Source: Physcomitrium patens (Eukaryota; Streptophyta; Bryopsida; Funariales; Funariaceae). Taken from it: 64,000 nucleotides of DNA. The translations under genes and the position numbers were made by a program. Below are positions 47,901-61,310 of the stretch, piece after piece. The stretch covers positions 1,824,636 to 1,888,635 of the forward strand of contig NC_037275.1 in assembly GCF_000002425.4 (NCBI RefSeq). The letters are read 5' to 3'. Each line of letters opens with the position of its first letter. Within the stretch, counting starts at the first letter, position 1. Below the pieces are notes generated by a model that saw only the letters and a list, made by a program, of their open reading frames with translations, was not told the DNA's origin and made no database searches.

Positions 47901-48259
47901 TATTACTTTAAAATTATTCTTTTAAAGTATTTTGATCTTGAAAAAGTTTCCACATTTTTTTTGGTTAATTAGTATATAGTAACAATGTAAAGATATTCTT
48001 CATTCTTTGTAACATGTTATCCATGAAAGTAGCAATAAACAAGAACAAAAGAAGAACAACACAAAACAAATGAAAGAAGTGTAATCAAGCATTTGCAAGT
48101 GAAACAACACTAAGTTATTTTGATGGGCAAAGTTTTTATTTATTTTTTATTTTAAATAAAATAAAATAATTTATACTCTGTGCACTTCAAATCCAATCTA
48201 TGAAAGCCTTCTTCATGAGAATGTAAATTGAAACCATTGTTGATGGAAGCTTTCAATTA
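44930..48259. other. Mostly AT-rich intergenic sequence
   Basis: 44930-45440, upstream of the USP gene, has ordinary composition and probably holds its promoter and 5' UTR; a GATGAT run lies at 44935-44948. From 45540 on the DNA is AT-rich with ATT microsatellites (45840-45856, 46046-46068) and long A or T runs. No gene or clear element is seen. Confidence 0.45.
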
Positions 48260-49430
48260 TTGATTGTAGAATGTTCATTTGTTACATTAACATGCCCATT
48301 TTTTTTAAATAATAATGAAATTCCCTTTTTTACCTTACATACAAATAAAAACTGCAGTCTTTTGCTCACCACGCTATTTTATCATCCTTCTTTACTACAG
48401 TGGCTTTTGTCTCACTTCATTCATATATATGTATACATGCATACATTCAAGCTTGTGAGGGCTACAATTGGATCCCACTCCATCATCTGGTACACACACT
48501 CACACACACACACACACACACTCTCTCTCGGAGCGTTTCGAATTAGTTATGCTATATGTGCAGGCGTCTTTGTCTTCTTCGATGAGGCCTGGCATGTGAA
48601 ACGGCCTCAGCAGGCCAGTCTCCCGCTCCCACCAGTCTGGTGGCGTGCTTTTCAGGGACCCAGGTCAGGGAGGATGCTTTATGCCGAGGTGTGGGTCCAC
48701 GGTTGGTCTTCATGGTACTGATCTGTGTTAGTTCGCCACCTGGTGTTCGGACTTGGAGGAGCCCAGTTCAAGCTCACGATCATGTGGTGAGGTACTTTTT
48801 GCCGTTTGAGGTTTCCCAGTTCCGAGAGGCTTGCATTCCAGCTTGTTTCGTTGTAGGCGGATCGCTAGTCTAAGCCGTATTTGATAGCTCGAGAAGTGAG
48901 TTCCGGGCTTGTGAAGATTCTCTTCATGAAATTGATTTTTTAGTGGAACGCAACACGAAACGTAAAAACACGGCTGCTATTATGGTAATGGTGGTGGTAG
49001 TTTTCACCACTGGCAACAAATGCAAGTTTATTCATAGCACTGACAATGTGTAGTTCGCGAGATCAGATAAATGCGATGATGTTTGGAACTAGACAATATT
49101 GCACAAGAGAACCACATCCTTAATTATGGATACCTCATTGAACATAATTTGACCTACAAAACTGTGTGAACTTTTAAATCTCGTGGCTCCAGCCGCAACC
49201 AGAGCCATCACCCACACTTGTGACCGAGCTGGTTACACTCGGAAACCAATGCTGACATGACCATACATCACTGAGGCTTTTCTTCTACATGCTGCAGATC
49301 CCAAACATTTACCTAGCCTCACTACCGTGCTCGTATATCCCCATCAAGGCTGAATTGCAAATGCAAGCTCTTCAGATCACGTGTCGAGTAGCTGATCGCC
49401 TTCTTCTAGTCCTCCACGGCCTTCAAAAAA
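48260..49430. other. GC-richer island without a recognised gene
   Basis: 48480-48530 is a CA then CT microsatellite. 48530-48900 and 49180-49420 have near-balanced composition, unlike the AT-rich flanks, and could be UTR, exon remnants or a non-coding transcript. A 153-codon plus-strand frame (48260-48721) crosses the microsatellite and looks like chance. I can name nothing here. Confidence 0.35.
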
Positions 49431-52400
49431 TTAAGTAAATATTAAGAAATCAAGAGTTTTAGCCTCATTAAAGATCATAAGTAGTCTATATAGATGTTCT
49501 AAAGTGGCCATGAAGCTTTTGTCTTGTCCGCCTATGTACATCCAAGGTGCTACAATTAATATGAGACTTGTACATCTTGGACCATTACCTACATCTTTAA
49601 TTTTTTCTTGAATAATTTAATTTAATTCAATTCCACAAACTTTGGTGATTTTTGAAGTATCCATAGACATTTCATCTTCTTTAGGTTGTGCTTAGTTTGT
49701 TAATCTTTTGCCATTTATGCTTCTAATTATAAGTAAAGAAGGTAAATATAAATTTTTTAGAAAGATCTTCTTGCTATTCAGTTGTAACATACTAGATTGA
49801 AGAAGTAGTAAATTTGATATAAAAGGTACATGAGGGTGAGCTAATATATGTCTAATCTCTTAAGAAGTTGGTAGTTATTGGTTTTGATTTTGGTTTTGAT
49901 TATATATTAAAAATCCTTGTATTTTTCTTTAATTGGTTTGAACTATCATTGAATGGTAATAATTTTCACCATTTCTTGAAATGTTATAATATATTTTTAA
50001 TGGATAATTTATAATAATAAAAATTTTAAACCTAATTCTTTCCATATTTTCTTCAACTTACTTGTTATAGTCTTTTGAAGAAAAAATTGAAAAAAATGAC
50101 TTAGTTAGATCTTCTAAAAAAACTTATAGACTAAGATTTTCTATAATTAGAACAAATAATTTTATTCTCAATCCAACATTAACATGCTTGATGTGGCTTT
50201 TTGCAAGTAAGAAAAGGTGTCATTTTATTCTTTTGATTTAAAGAAAAATTTGGACCTACTTATTTTAATTAATGTAAAAGCTTATAAAGTTGAAATTATT
50301 TTCTTTTATAAATGGTTGTTGTAGAAATTATAGACAAAATTTTTCTCAATAGTTTACTTGTCAAAAATTTATGCATTACAATCTAAAGGTATAAATTTTT
50401 AATTCAAGGTATCTAGACTTCATCCTTGGAGTTTGATTTTTGATGAAGTAAGAAAATTTTTTATTAATAGTCTTTTTAATATTTATTATTATATTTTTAT
50501 ATACATCATTAATTTTTTTTAATTTACTTTTAAATTTATCTAATCTAATATTATTGATGATCTTAGTTTGAATATGATTGTGTAAAACTTATATAACTAA
50601 ATGTATTGGATTGCTAGTTAGAAATGAAAAGGTAGAAGGTTTTGAATAGCTTAAAGTTAGATATTGATAGAATTATGTAGATCAATATTATAAGAATATA
50701 AAGGCAGATATTGATTCTTTTGCTTTTCTAAGCATATGATCATTTTTCTTGTTAAAAATTTATATATCTAATGCAACTTAAATGGATCTATTTGAATTCT
50801 TAAGTTTCTTATTTATAATATTTCAAATTGTAGAAGGTATATCAAAACCTTGGATAAAGTAGTACCTTATGGTATCTTTATTTTAATAATTATTAATATA
50901 TCACATACACACAATATGAAATTGCCTCACATAAGAGGTAATGTCTTTTAAGGAATCTTCTCTAATGTTTGTTAAAGCTAAAAGCTCTTATTGTTAGCCA
51001 ATTATGGATCTAAACCAACAAAAGAAATAAGTTCAAAGTTATTTTTATGTAATAAGTTATTCTTCTATATAAGACTTATATCATATACATGCAAAGTCCA
51101 TCAAGGTTGTTGAAAACCATATAAAGTAATATCCATAATTTCTTACTAAACTAATAAATAATGCCTCTGCAAATCTTACATTGTGAGTTTTGGATCTTCA
51201 TTGACAAATCTATTAAATCTTAGAAAATTTAATGGAATTGAAAACCTTTACAATTTTAAAGATATTACAATTATTAATCACCTAAAAAATATTATTAAAT
51301 AAATTTGGATGTAATTGGTCCACTAAATATTCCATTAAAAGCTACCACACAAGATATTATCAAATATACTTACATCTACTTATTTCTATCTAATTCCTTT
51401 AATTTAGAAAAATATAAATATTTTTTTTTACAATAAAAATATATAGTAAAAGTTAAAAATATAAGATTTATTATAAGAAATCTCAATAAAAATATATAAT
51501 AAAAAAATATATATTTATAAAAGATTGGGAAGTAATAAAAAATTTGATGTTTATGTTAATTTTTATATAGAAGGCTTCTATTTACTTTGTATAGCCTTAA
51601 ATAAGGCAAAATAAAGTATAATAGAAAATTAAATAGTATAGACATCTTTAAAAGAGAAGTAATTATAATTTATAGAAAAAATTATCTTAAGAAACTAAGA
51701 AATACTACCCAAATAAGACCAATTGTGATCCAAGATGGAAATCAAACCTTAAGACCTAAAACCGTAGTCTTATAAAATATTTGGAGTTTTTTGGCTAATC
51801 AAAGAACAAGTTTTGAGAGCAAGCTTTAAGAGGGTTGTTTAGAATTAGTTTCAAGTCTTTTGAAAGTATATTGATTTTTTGAGAGCATTTCAAAGTGAAA
51901 GATGTATTCAAAGACTTTAAGTTTTGATAAATAAAAAAGGTCTTACATATTTGAAAAATTTATGGATATTATAGTAAATTTATAAATAAAAATTTGAATA
52001 TTTATTAATGTGCTTATCTTTATTATATTCAAAAAATTTAAAGTCAATTAAACAGTTAGATTAAAGAATATGTTGATTTTACTAGATTAGAATCTTAAAT
52101 ATTTGGATTTTAGGATTAGTAAACTTTTTTTGTAACCTTGAAAATTCTACAAGTTTGATTGAAACAAAAATTTGTGAGAGTATTTTAGATTTGAGTATCT
52201 ATAATTTTGCTAATTTAGATAGCAATTAAAGGATTTCACAAGGAGTAAGTACTATGTAAAGATCAATATTCAAGTTGGAGAATGAAGATGGTCAACATCC
52301 AAACTTTTTAGGAGCTTATTCTTTTAATTGATAATTTTAATTTTTTTCCAAGTTTGTATGCTTGTTGCTTTTTTTAAAATTAAAATATAAACAAAATATT

Positions 52401-52439
52401 TAGTTAAAATCGATAACTAAATTTATCTCTATTAGGTTT

Positions 52440-52860
52440 TTAAAAAAACTATAGAAAATTCATAAGGATTTATTTGGAATTTATTTAAGATTTCTTTAGA
52501 ATTTCAGTGGAATTTATTAAGTATTTTTATTGAAGCTTTATTAAAATTTAACTAGAATTTTTTAAATATTTTTTTAGAATTATATTAGAATTTGATTAGA
52601 ATTTATTTAATATTTATTCAAGATTTTTATTTTTAGTATTTTTTAGGATTCTTTTTTATTTATTTTTATTTTTATTTTAATATTTCTTAATATTTATTTA
52701 TCATTTATTTAATTTTTCTTTATTATTTTTTGAGAGATTTAATTAATTTTTTTATATTTCTTTTATAATTTTTTTAAGCTTTCTTTTGGATTTAATTAAG
52801 ATTTGATTATAATTGTTAAAGTTTATATGGAATTTATTTAAGATTCTATTTGAGCTGTTT
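52440..52860. repeat. Degenerate AATTTATTTAAGATTT-like tandem repeat
   Basis: Short units such as AATTTATTTAAGATTTCTT, TAGAATTTATTTAATATTT and GGAATTTATTTAAGATTCT recur many times with drift. It looks like an old minisatellite or simple-sequence expansion. Confidence 0.55.
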
Positions 52861-55800
52861 GGACCTTGTTGCAATTTCTAATTCACCTTCTACAACCAAG
52901 TACTAGATGTATTCTCAAACAAGAATTTAAGTAATAAAATATTATAAAATTATTGCCTATTCTTGAGACAAATTCTACAAGAAATAGTGATTACATGTTT
53001 ACAAAGTCCAAGGTACAAAAAATTATATTTGCCACATACTTTGACCTTAGTTTCTCTTAAAGGTAGTTGATAGGTCTTCTTTGCCATTGGTATTATATTA
53101 TATACATGGAAGAAGTTCATTTTATTACTTAATCATTATTAAAAACTTCATAACTTCTTTTAAATATAACATTTAAAATTCTATTAGAGGTAGTTTCTAT
53201 CTCTAATAATACTATTAAACATTGAAAGTTTCTTCTAAAATTGTGATGCTAAATACATTATATCTCACTACCTAATTCAAGAAGAGTATGTTATTTTTGA
53301 GGATCTTCATTTCTATTACATTATTTTGAAGGTTTTATAATCTCAATGCTTTGTTTGATAATTAAGCAAAGAATAATTCTTGAGCTAAATATATTGGTTG
53401 TTGATTTTCTATCTCTTTATAAAAATTATATAAAAATTTTAAACAAATTTAAAAGATAGAATGCAATATTTATTAAACTTTTTTTTTCTTTATAATATAT
53501 TATGCACATTCATATTTATCTAAATAAGAAGTATTAGGTAAAAAATAAATTTAAATATATTTGATATTATCTTGTAGCAATGATTCTTATAAGCTTTATA
53601 GATATATATTTGACTTAATATATATTTATAGTTGTTTAGTAGGTTAGAAACTTGGCCAACAAATTAGCCATATATAATACAAGTGGATAGCTTATAGTAC
53701 AAGCTAATAATATAACATGCATATAAGAAACTTGCCTTGCAAGTTAAGATACATGTCTTGTAAATTGAATATGTCTTGGAGATCCCATAGAACGTTATTA
53801 TTGTAGAGAGAATTGCCTCAAGAAAGTGTTTCGTCTCTGGCTCCCATTAATCACTCAAACAAGTTGCAACATTATAAAATACAAATATGATTTATTGCTT
53901 ATCTTCAAGAAGACAAATACAACAAATATAAAAGACTAGGATACACAAGAATACCCAAGATGTGACTAGATATCCTAAATTCACTTCTGTTCCTATAGAG
54001 ATTTCTTTTGTATATGTATCATTTAATAACTTCCAATCTAATTTTTTGGTTGGATTTAAAATTCTCCACAATTTAACTTATATTTTAGACTACTTCTATA
54101 TAAAAATTCAACCATAAATTCATTAGAAGTCTTTGGATATTACCTAATCTCTAGTAGGTACTAAACATGTCAAATTTCTAGACACTAGCACACTAATTCC
54201 TTTATATCTCAAAAATTCAATGCTAAAATATCATGAATTTTTCATGTATAAATTTTTAAAATAGTCATCTATATTTGTAGAAATTTTTAGCTGAAAATTC
54301 GTCCAAAAACTCTCAATATGGAAAAAACTAGAACCTCCACTAAAAACAACTTACTTACAAATTCCAATATTTAACAATAACTTTCAATATCTCTTTCTCT
54401 TTTGTTTTAGATAGAAATGTATTGATGTTATTATATAAAATGTAGCTCTTTAAGCCAATTTTCAAGTCTCTTTTTTTGATTCTTCAAAAATTTCCTTTAA
54501 CTCTCTATATACTTAAAGAATAACATTGTGTACTAAAATCACACCTTAACTTCAAATAACCATAACTTTCTCATTACAATTTCAAATCATCCATTTTTTG
54601 AAATTTTAGTCCAAAATAAAAAATAAATAATTAAATAAACAAATAAAATTGAATCCAATCTCAAACTTTGAATGCCTTGCCTTTCCTTGAATGATCTCCT
54701 TGCCTCAAATAGGTTGCCCTAAAGTGGTGTCAAACTCTAGTGTGGTCCTAGATAGCATCTTAAAGCCCATTGGGCATAACTTTTAACCAATAGAAATGAA
54801 GTCCTCTGTCACTTATCTTATCTATCCATATGAGATGGTTTAGAAGTCAAAATATTATATTTTTGATTTCAAAGCCTTTCTAAATTTTTTTTCTAATAAA
54901 TTTTACAACTTCTATCTTTAATTACAAAACTTAAACTAAAAACTTAAAAAAAATAGATAAACATTTTATTATATTTATTTTTTATTTTTATACTATTTTA
55001 TTTTATTTTTAATTATATTTCAAACTTTCATAAAATTTCACATTATTTTTACATATTATGCTACTTTTTAGTATGACAACATCACCATGTAGCTCCTAAT
55101 TAGATAGTATATATGGGTGCAAGAGTAAAGCCTTCTTCATTCTTTTCAATGTCTATTTAATCCTTAATCTTGTTCCAAAACTTTCTAGTCTTCTTATCTT
55201 TGGCAATAGCCAATTTAATTTAATATTATATTATCTTTGAGTGATTAACTAGTTTTTTTGAATGACACAAGAATTTATTAATCTTTTAGTTTTTTGACAT
55301 TTATGTCCTTGACATAGCAAAGAATTATTTAATACTTCATCTTGATTCAGATTATTGTCATCATTGAAAAACATTAAACCTTTTATATTATATTTGTACA
55401 AATTTATATAATATCCTTGCCTATTTTTGTAATATCTTGAATCTAAATCTTCTTTGACCTCAAATTTTTAATGATTATCTACTTCTAAAGAGATAAGTGG
55501 TATTTATCTTCTTCATGGTATATCTACTATCTACTACATATAAAGTCAAATCCACATCTTTAAAGCTTCTAAGAAGATATTGCATAAGATATAATTAAAT
55601 TTACTTACTTCTACTTCTATCTAATTCTTTTAATATAGGCAAGTATGTATGTTTGTAACAATTGCACCCCCTTTGATTCCTCTAAAATTGTGTTAGGTAT
55701 TAATTAAAGATATAATATTAATAATTCTCTAGAAATATTATTGAACTTTGAGTGTTCTATTAAAAAAAATATACATGCATTACTTATAAAAAATAACTAA

Positions 55801-56775
55801 TTAATTAACTAATTTTTATTTGAAATAATACATGTATTTATCTATTAATAAATAAATATTTATTTTTCTTTGTAAAAAATATATTTTATATAATATTTAT
55901 TAATTATATATAATATATTTATTTTATATAATATTTATTTTTAAAACTAAAAAAAGATTTAAAAGAAATATATATTATTTGTTATAATTGGAGAGTATAA
56001 AAATCAAATCCGAAAATTCTTACACAACATTGGTTTAAAAACTACTTTAGATGGTCTTATTTATAATTTGAAAAAAAAATAAAGATTTAAAAATATCAAT
56101 AAATTTCTTTAAAATAATTTTTTATTAATCAAGTTATATTTTTTAAAAATATAAATTTAATGAGTTAATTTTAATGTAATATTTTTTATAAATAATTAAA
56201 ATAATTAAACTGAAATTTTTTGTTATTATTTTTAATAATTATAAATATTAATAAATTAATATTTTTAATTTTGAATAAATAGTCTTGCTTGTAATCAACA
56301 ATGCTTATTCTTTATCATGATTCTAAGTATATTCGTTTAAATAACTTAAATTAAAGATTTGACTTAAAAAAATTCTTAATTCAAGTTTATATATAATCTT
56401 ATTTTAATTACGACTATGATATTTTTTTTCTTATTAAATAGTATAAGAAATGGGTGTAGTTCATATGTTATTTTTTCATTCTATTTTCTCTTCTTTCTTT
56501 TCTATTGCAAGGTTTGATTAATTTCTTCAATCTTTAAGCTTTTTCAGTTATTGCTCTTCTTAGCATTTTTTAGTGAAAATAAAAACACAAAAACCCTCCA
56601 AGTGTTAATTTTCTATAAAAATTTATTTAATATTGTATTTGAATAATCTTTATTTTTTTTCTGCATAGCTCTATATTTGGTATTTTCTGTTAATTTTAAG
56701 TAAGGTCAGTCTTACAATATAATTAATTAAGTTTGATCAAAATTCTAATTCTCTTATAAAAGATAGAGTAAAAAA

Positions 56776-56777
<2 letters not shown>

Positions 56778-56819
<42 letters not shown>
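56778..56819. repeat. AT microsatellite
   Basis: About 20 uninterrupted AT units. Confidence 0.95.
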
Positions 56820-56822
<3 letters not shown>

Positions 56823-57670
56823 CTTGTATTAAATTATTATATAATTAATTATTTTGTATTATTATTATTTATAAAATAAATAAATAATTCATAATTTAAA
56901 AAAATTAGAAAGATTGGTTTGATTTTAAAATCAATGTGCTTCAAGTAGGAGACACTACATTTAGGATTTTATTTTATGAAATATTTAGTAGAAGAGAAAT
57001 AATGGCAAGTCATGCAATTGATACACAATTAGCACCAACATAATGAAATCTTATTGAGCATGCTCAAAACTTGACCATTTTGTTTTTTTGTTTTTTTATT
57101 GTGTATGATTTTTCAATGTTTCTTTACATGTTTTAATTACATTCTGTAACATATATTTTTTCGGCTGTTTTTTGATAATTCAATATTCTATTTTAATCTT
57201 TAAAGTTTATAGTACGACAAAAAAACTCTTTTAAAGCCTAAATAAATCTTTTTTTTCATTGTGTACTTAAGTTCATCTGTTAAGACCAAATTCTACTTCA
57301 AAAGATTCATAAAAATGTATTATTAGTACACACGATGCTTTGTTAGGCCTGTAGTTCTAAATTCGATCTCTTCATGTTTGAATTAATTTCCATTAAAATA
57401 AATTATTTTATAATTTAGATTTTTTTTTTCTTTAATTCTATAAAAATCCTTAAATTTATAGTACCATAAGTCAAAATACCACAATCTTTATTTAAGAATC
57501 TAAAAAAAGCTATAGCTTATATTAATGGTAAGCCTACACAAAATAAATTTAAAAAAATCAAAAATCAAAATGAATTTCTTGGTGATAATAATTTAGTATA
57601 GAAAACAGAAAATAGTTACATTCTCTTCCAATAAGTTGTATATTATCTAAAAAATAAATATAAAAAGCAT

Positions 57671-57900
57671 AGATCACGTATCTCCCCAGTCAAAAGCCTG
57701 ATTTGCCTGGTTGACATCTAATCTTGAAAACTTTGGGTCTAATTGAAGCTTTTGGTGTGCACACGTCAACCATTCGGAAGTGGATTGGACAAACATTGGC
57801 GAGCATTCTCCATTGCTGGGTTTCATGTTCGTGGAGCAAGTCCTGTCACCGACGCTTTCGAATAGCTGAAAGATGGGACTCAATGAATCCGGCAAGAGAA
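57671..57900 (-). CDS. Possible 3' exon of an unidentified protein
   Basis: The minus strand is open to a TGA, ending NQANQAFDWGDT. The stretch is GC-balanced amid AT-rich DNA and reads like real protein (LSPIFQLFESVGDRTC, FVQSTSEWLTCAHQKL). Upstream exons are not found. I do not recognise the family. Confidence 0.3.
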
Positions 57901-57909
57901 TGGACGGTG

Positions 57910-58943
57910 ATAGAATGAGTGAATGATGCTGTGGTTGTTGGAGTCCACGAGCGAGTGTCAGCTTTTTGTATTTAGTAGCGATGCTTTCCCGGAGAATGAG
58001 GCACAGGCTCTGCTATAGCATGTCGTTCGGAAACGGCGAAACGCCAGCACAAAGACTATTGGATTCGTGTAGATACACAGCTGGATTCGAGCTACTCAGG
58101 ATCAAAATTGAATTTTTATTGGCGTATTGAACTGACGAGCTCTATCTGTGAGTCGAGAGCAAGTTGGGCACAAAGCACTTCGATTCTGCACAGAGCATTC
58201 AGTCACGTTTTTTGTACATGTCACATGCTTGCTCCGGGAATTAAAAACAGAAAAAGGAAGGTCAGAGCGTGGGATGCGCGAGTTTACATCGCATCATGAC
58301 TTCCACTCTAACAACAATTTAGTGAACGGTGATTGAGTTTGTATGCCTGACCTTTACAAAAACAAAAATAATGGGTGAAAATCGAGCCAATTTCAAAGAA
58401 TCGACGTCGTGTATCAGGTCAAGTTAAATAATCAGGTGAATAATTTTCACAGGAAAAAGTCTCAGAACAATTTTGATTCCACGAAACGGAGAAGGATCAG
58501 AAGACTAGCCGTTTATTGTGAAAGGAACAATCAGGATAGCAGACGACAGGCAACGCTACCTGTTCAAGTATATAGGCTTGGTGATGTTCATAGTACGGTG
58601 TTTATACTTTCCCTTGCGTATTGAATATTTGGAGGGTGGTTTAAATTGTAGATTTCCAACCTCTGGCTTCTCCTCACTGACCTGCAGCGAGAAATCAACG
58701 CAATCCGAAGCAAGTGCACCTCGATGGAAGGAGTGGTCGCCGGTTAGTTGCCTTCCTCCAGCTGCTAAACTTCTGACGATGCATGGCTCAATATCCTATC
58801 AACGTTGCACCTTATGCACAAAGTTTGTAGAATCATTCTTGTTGTCAACGTTTTTTTCGTGCAGAAAGGTCAGTTCTTACTGCTAATACCTCCCTCTCTT
58901 TCGTTTGGGCCGTATCGACGTGTTCTTAGTGTTGAATTTACCT
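57910..58943. other. GC-richer DNA between the 57.7-kb frame and the START-like gene
   Basis: Composition suggests unique sequence or UTR and promoter. Short frames on the plus strand (for example 58518-58886) have no recognisable features. Confidence 0.35.
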
Positions 58944-59778
58944 ATGGAGATACTAGCCGGTGAAAATTGCGCTATTATTTTGCTGCGCTTGTATGTGCTT
59001 CTGATTGCCACGGTTGTCAAATTCGAACAGATAACCCTTTGGAACCTTCTCATATTACGTCTGAAGGCAAATGGGCCGGCAGCCTCAACGAGTTTCCGTT
59101 GGATTGCACTCTATACGCTGCATGGGATCTCTTCTCGGACTGGTCACATTGGGATAGATTTCGCTCTGGCAAAATCGTTGCTGAGCTGCGTGAAGGGGAG
59201 AACAGAAAGCCAGGCGCTGTCCGCTTCCATGATTACCCAGACGACGGATTCTGGATCACAGAGCGCTTATTGACAATCGACGAAGATGAACACACTTTGT
59301 CGTTCAACATCGAGAATCATACATTCCTCGGAGGCGCAATGACAGGCTACAACGGATGGGTTAAGGTGAAATCTGAAACAGCGACCTTCCTTGTTATTCA
59401 CTAAACTGATACAATCTCTGATCACGCTTCAAGCACAGAACACGAACTGGCTCGATCCCACGCGCCATCATGAGTTAGTTACTTGCTCTGACGTGCAGAA
59501 TCTGAAAACTCTAGGGTATATTGGCCCTAAATCGCGATGCCTGTGTTGTGCAGTTCAGAGAAACGGAGGACAAGAAGGCTATGCTGGAGTACTGGAGGTA
59601 TGAAGTGAACCCAATTCAGATGGAGAACCAGTCTCCGGAGATATTCCATGCCACTGTGATGGGCCTATACAAGAGCTTCCTCGCCGATCTCGTGAAAGCA
59701 GGCCAAAAACTACCTGAACCTGATGCGGTGCCCACCGCTGAAGCTACCGCGGTGCCCACTGCTAAACCTGCTTGCTAG
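58944..59778 (+). CDS. START/Bet v 1-fold (polyketide cyclase-like) protein
   Basis: A three-exon model fits: 58944-58959 (MEILA plus one base), 59031-59365 and 59554-59778, giving 191 residues and a TAG stop. Exon 2 reads SEGKWAGSLNEFPLDCTLYA, AWDLFSDWSHWDRF, GFWITERLLTIDEDEHTLSF and NIENHTFLGGAMTGYNGWVK, the pattern of small SRPBCC proteins of the plant lachrymatory-factor-synthase-like/PYR-like group. Exon 3 gives EYWRYEVNPIQ and a long C-terminal helix, then a Pro/Ala/Val tail with a repeat of AVPTA. Such proteins bind hydrophobic ligands; the ligand here is unknown. Exon 2 is secure. Exon 1 and the exon 3 acceptor (GTGTTGTGCAG) are my best guess, supported by matching phases. Confidence 0.65.
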
Positions 59779-59938
59779 CCTGGCATTGCAACAGGGGGAC
59801 CGTTGAACTCACGCTCTGCAGAAATGGCTTCTTAACTACGCACTCACTCACTCACTTCGAAGCCCCGCAGGCACTTCGGCGCTAGAAACGTCGGTGCTAG
59901 AGTCAGAGCGTTGATATTAATATTGTGAAAATTCCATC

Positions 59939-59944
59939 AATAAA
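59939..59944 (+). terminator. Polyadenylation signal
   Basis: AATAAA lies 161 bases after the stop of the START-like gene. Confidence 0.5.
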
Positions 59945-60699
59945 CTGAAACTTTTTTGCGATCATATCCACTCTATGTTGTTGACACTATGTTGTCTGTA
60001 CTTGCTATCCTTTGACAAAAAATTCATGAGTTTTGCAAGGATGTGACAGGGCGTTTTGATAATTGAGAATGGATTGGAGAAAAATGGGTAGTAAATAATG
60101 CGGTGAGTATGCTGTGTGTGAGAACATCGAAGAACACAACATGTTGCGGTGAAGTGGGTGTCGGTTTTCTTGAAACTAAAGTTGGCATCTTTTCTTAGGG
60201 AGTGATCAATTCTAAAATCCTGCAACGACAATTTTTAAGGATTAAATCATGAGGGGGATACGGAGTGTTAAAAACGGGTGTAAAAAAATGATAAAATTAT
60301 TTTGAAAAATTTGAACTGTAAGTCTGACTTTTTGGAATATTTTAAATTTTCAGTTCATGCCTCTCTTTTGACATTTCGACGATAATTTAATAAATGCGAT
60401 ATACAAAACTTCAATGAAAGCTGTACAATAAAGTCAAACTGCATTAACAACTCATTTTGGAGTTGCAACAAAAAGGACTAATCCATACAAAAAAATTAAA
60501 TAAATCGTAGCGTGAAAGGGAATAAAAACATGAACGGTAAAAAGCAATTGACATACTGTTCCAAAACATACTCATAGAGTAAATGTTATTAATAAAATAA
60601 TGTATGTACTTAGTCAATATGAAATTCTTTTGAAGGTATAAGTTTTTATTTTTGGCTTTGGTAATCAATCAATTTCATCCATTCACTGCCCCATATATT

Positions 60700-60920
60700 A
60701 TGTGATTCCTTACCCCAAACAGTGCGTCCTTAGATGCAATACACTTTGCTAGAAGGTGGAATTTATATTTTTGGTATGGTCTTCCAGTCAATATTGTCTG
60801 CAAATGATACTATACGTCATGTAATTCCAAATATTATGTAATTCAATTATCACGTAATTCCAAATATAATGTGATTCCATGTATTCTGTGATTCCTATAG
60901 AATGTGATTCCGTCTTTGAA
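60700..60920. repeat. Short repeats of ATGTGATTCC / ATGTAATTCC
   Basis: Seven copies or near-copies: near 60699, 60819, 60836, 60853, 60870, 60885 and 60901. Those from 60819 on are about 15-17 bp apart. Confidence 0.7.
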
Positions 60921-60972
60921 GGCATATTCTTTAGAACACCGTCTATTGTAATATGCTAAACAACTCATGATT

Positions 60973-61050
60973 GTTCATGGTTTAGCAACTTTCAAAAGTT
61001 GTTCAATAGTTTCTTTTGAAAGTTGCAGTTCCAAAAGAAACCCATGAACA
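60973..61050. repeat. Compound fold-back
   Basis: Outer arms TGTTCATGGTTT and AAACCCATGAACA enclose two inner hairpins: CAACTTT/AAAGTTG (2-base loop) and GTTTCTTTTG/CAAAAGAAAC. Transcribed RNA would form a cloverleaf-like structure. Confidence 0.65.
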
Positions 61051-61198
61051 ACTTTTAAAATTGGATTAGCCAAACCAAAACATTACCAAAATACTTTTAA
61101 ACATGTACCAAACTTTAAATTCATTTCTTTGTCTGAAGTTCATACCAATATTACAAGAGTAATTTATTTTGAAGTATTTTCTTTTCAGAAAATTAGAA

Positions 61199-61310
61199 GA
61201 AGAAAAAAAGGATTGGAAAAAAAAACAAAACAAAAACAAACAAACAAACAAACAGAACAAAACAAAACAAAACAAAACAACAAGAGAGAAAAAAAAGAAA
61301 AGAAGAAGAA
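61199..61310. repeat. A-rich low-complexity run
   Basis: GAAGAAG, then CAAA and CAAAA tandem units, then GAAGAAGAAA. The 126-codon frame across it is low-complexity, not a gene. Confidence 0.85.

Larger units (their letters stand above)
49431..57660. repeat. Long AT-rich tract of decayed repeats
   Basis: No intact gene. 51560-51860 resembles 63590-63860 (CTTCTATTTACT, then AAAATTATCTTAAGAAACTA), and 55180-55530 resembles 1-300, so it contains pieces of the same old gypsy-like elements. 52440-52860 is a decayed tandem of AATTTATTTAAGATTT-like units. An AT microsatellite lies at 56778-56819. Confidence 0.5.

Noticed and set aside
48260-48721. 153-codon plus-strand frame
   Set aside because: It crosses a CA/CT microsatellite and shows no domain; length is due to low-complexity sequence.
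49181-49430. Possible tRNA or structured RNA in the GC-richer island
   Set aside because: No cloverleaf with matching stems or anticodon loop could be drawn.
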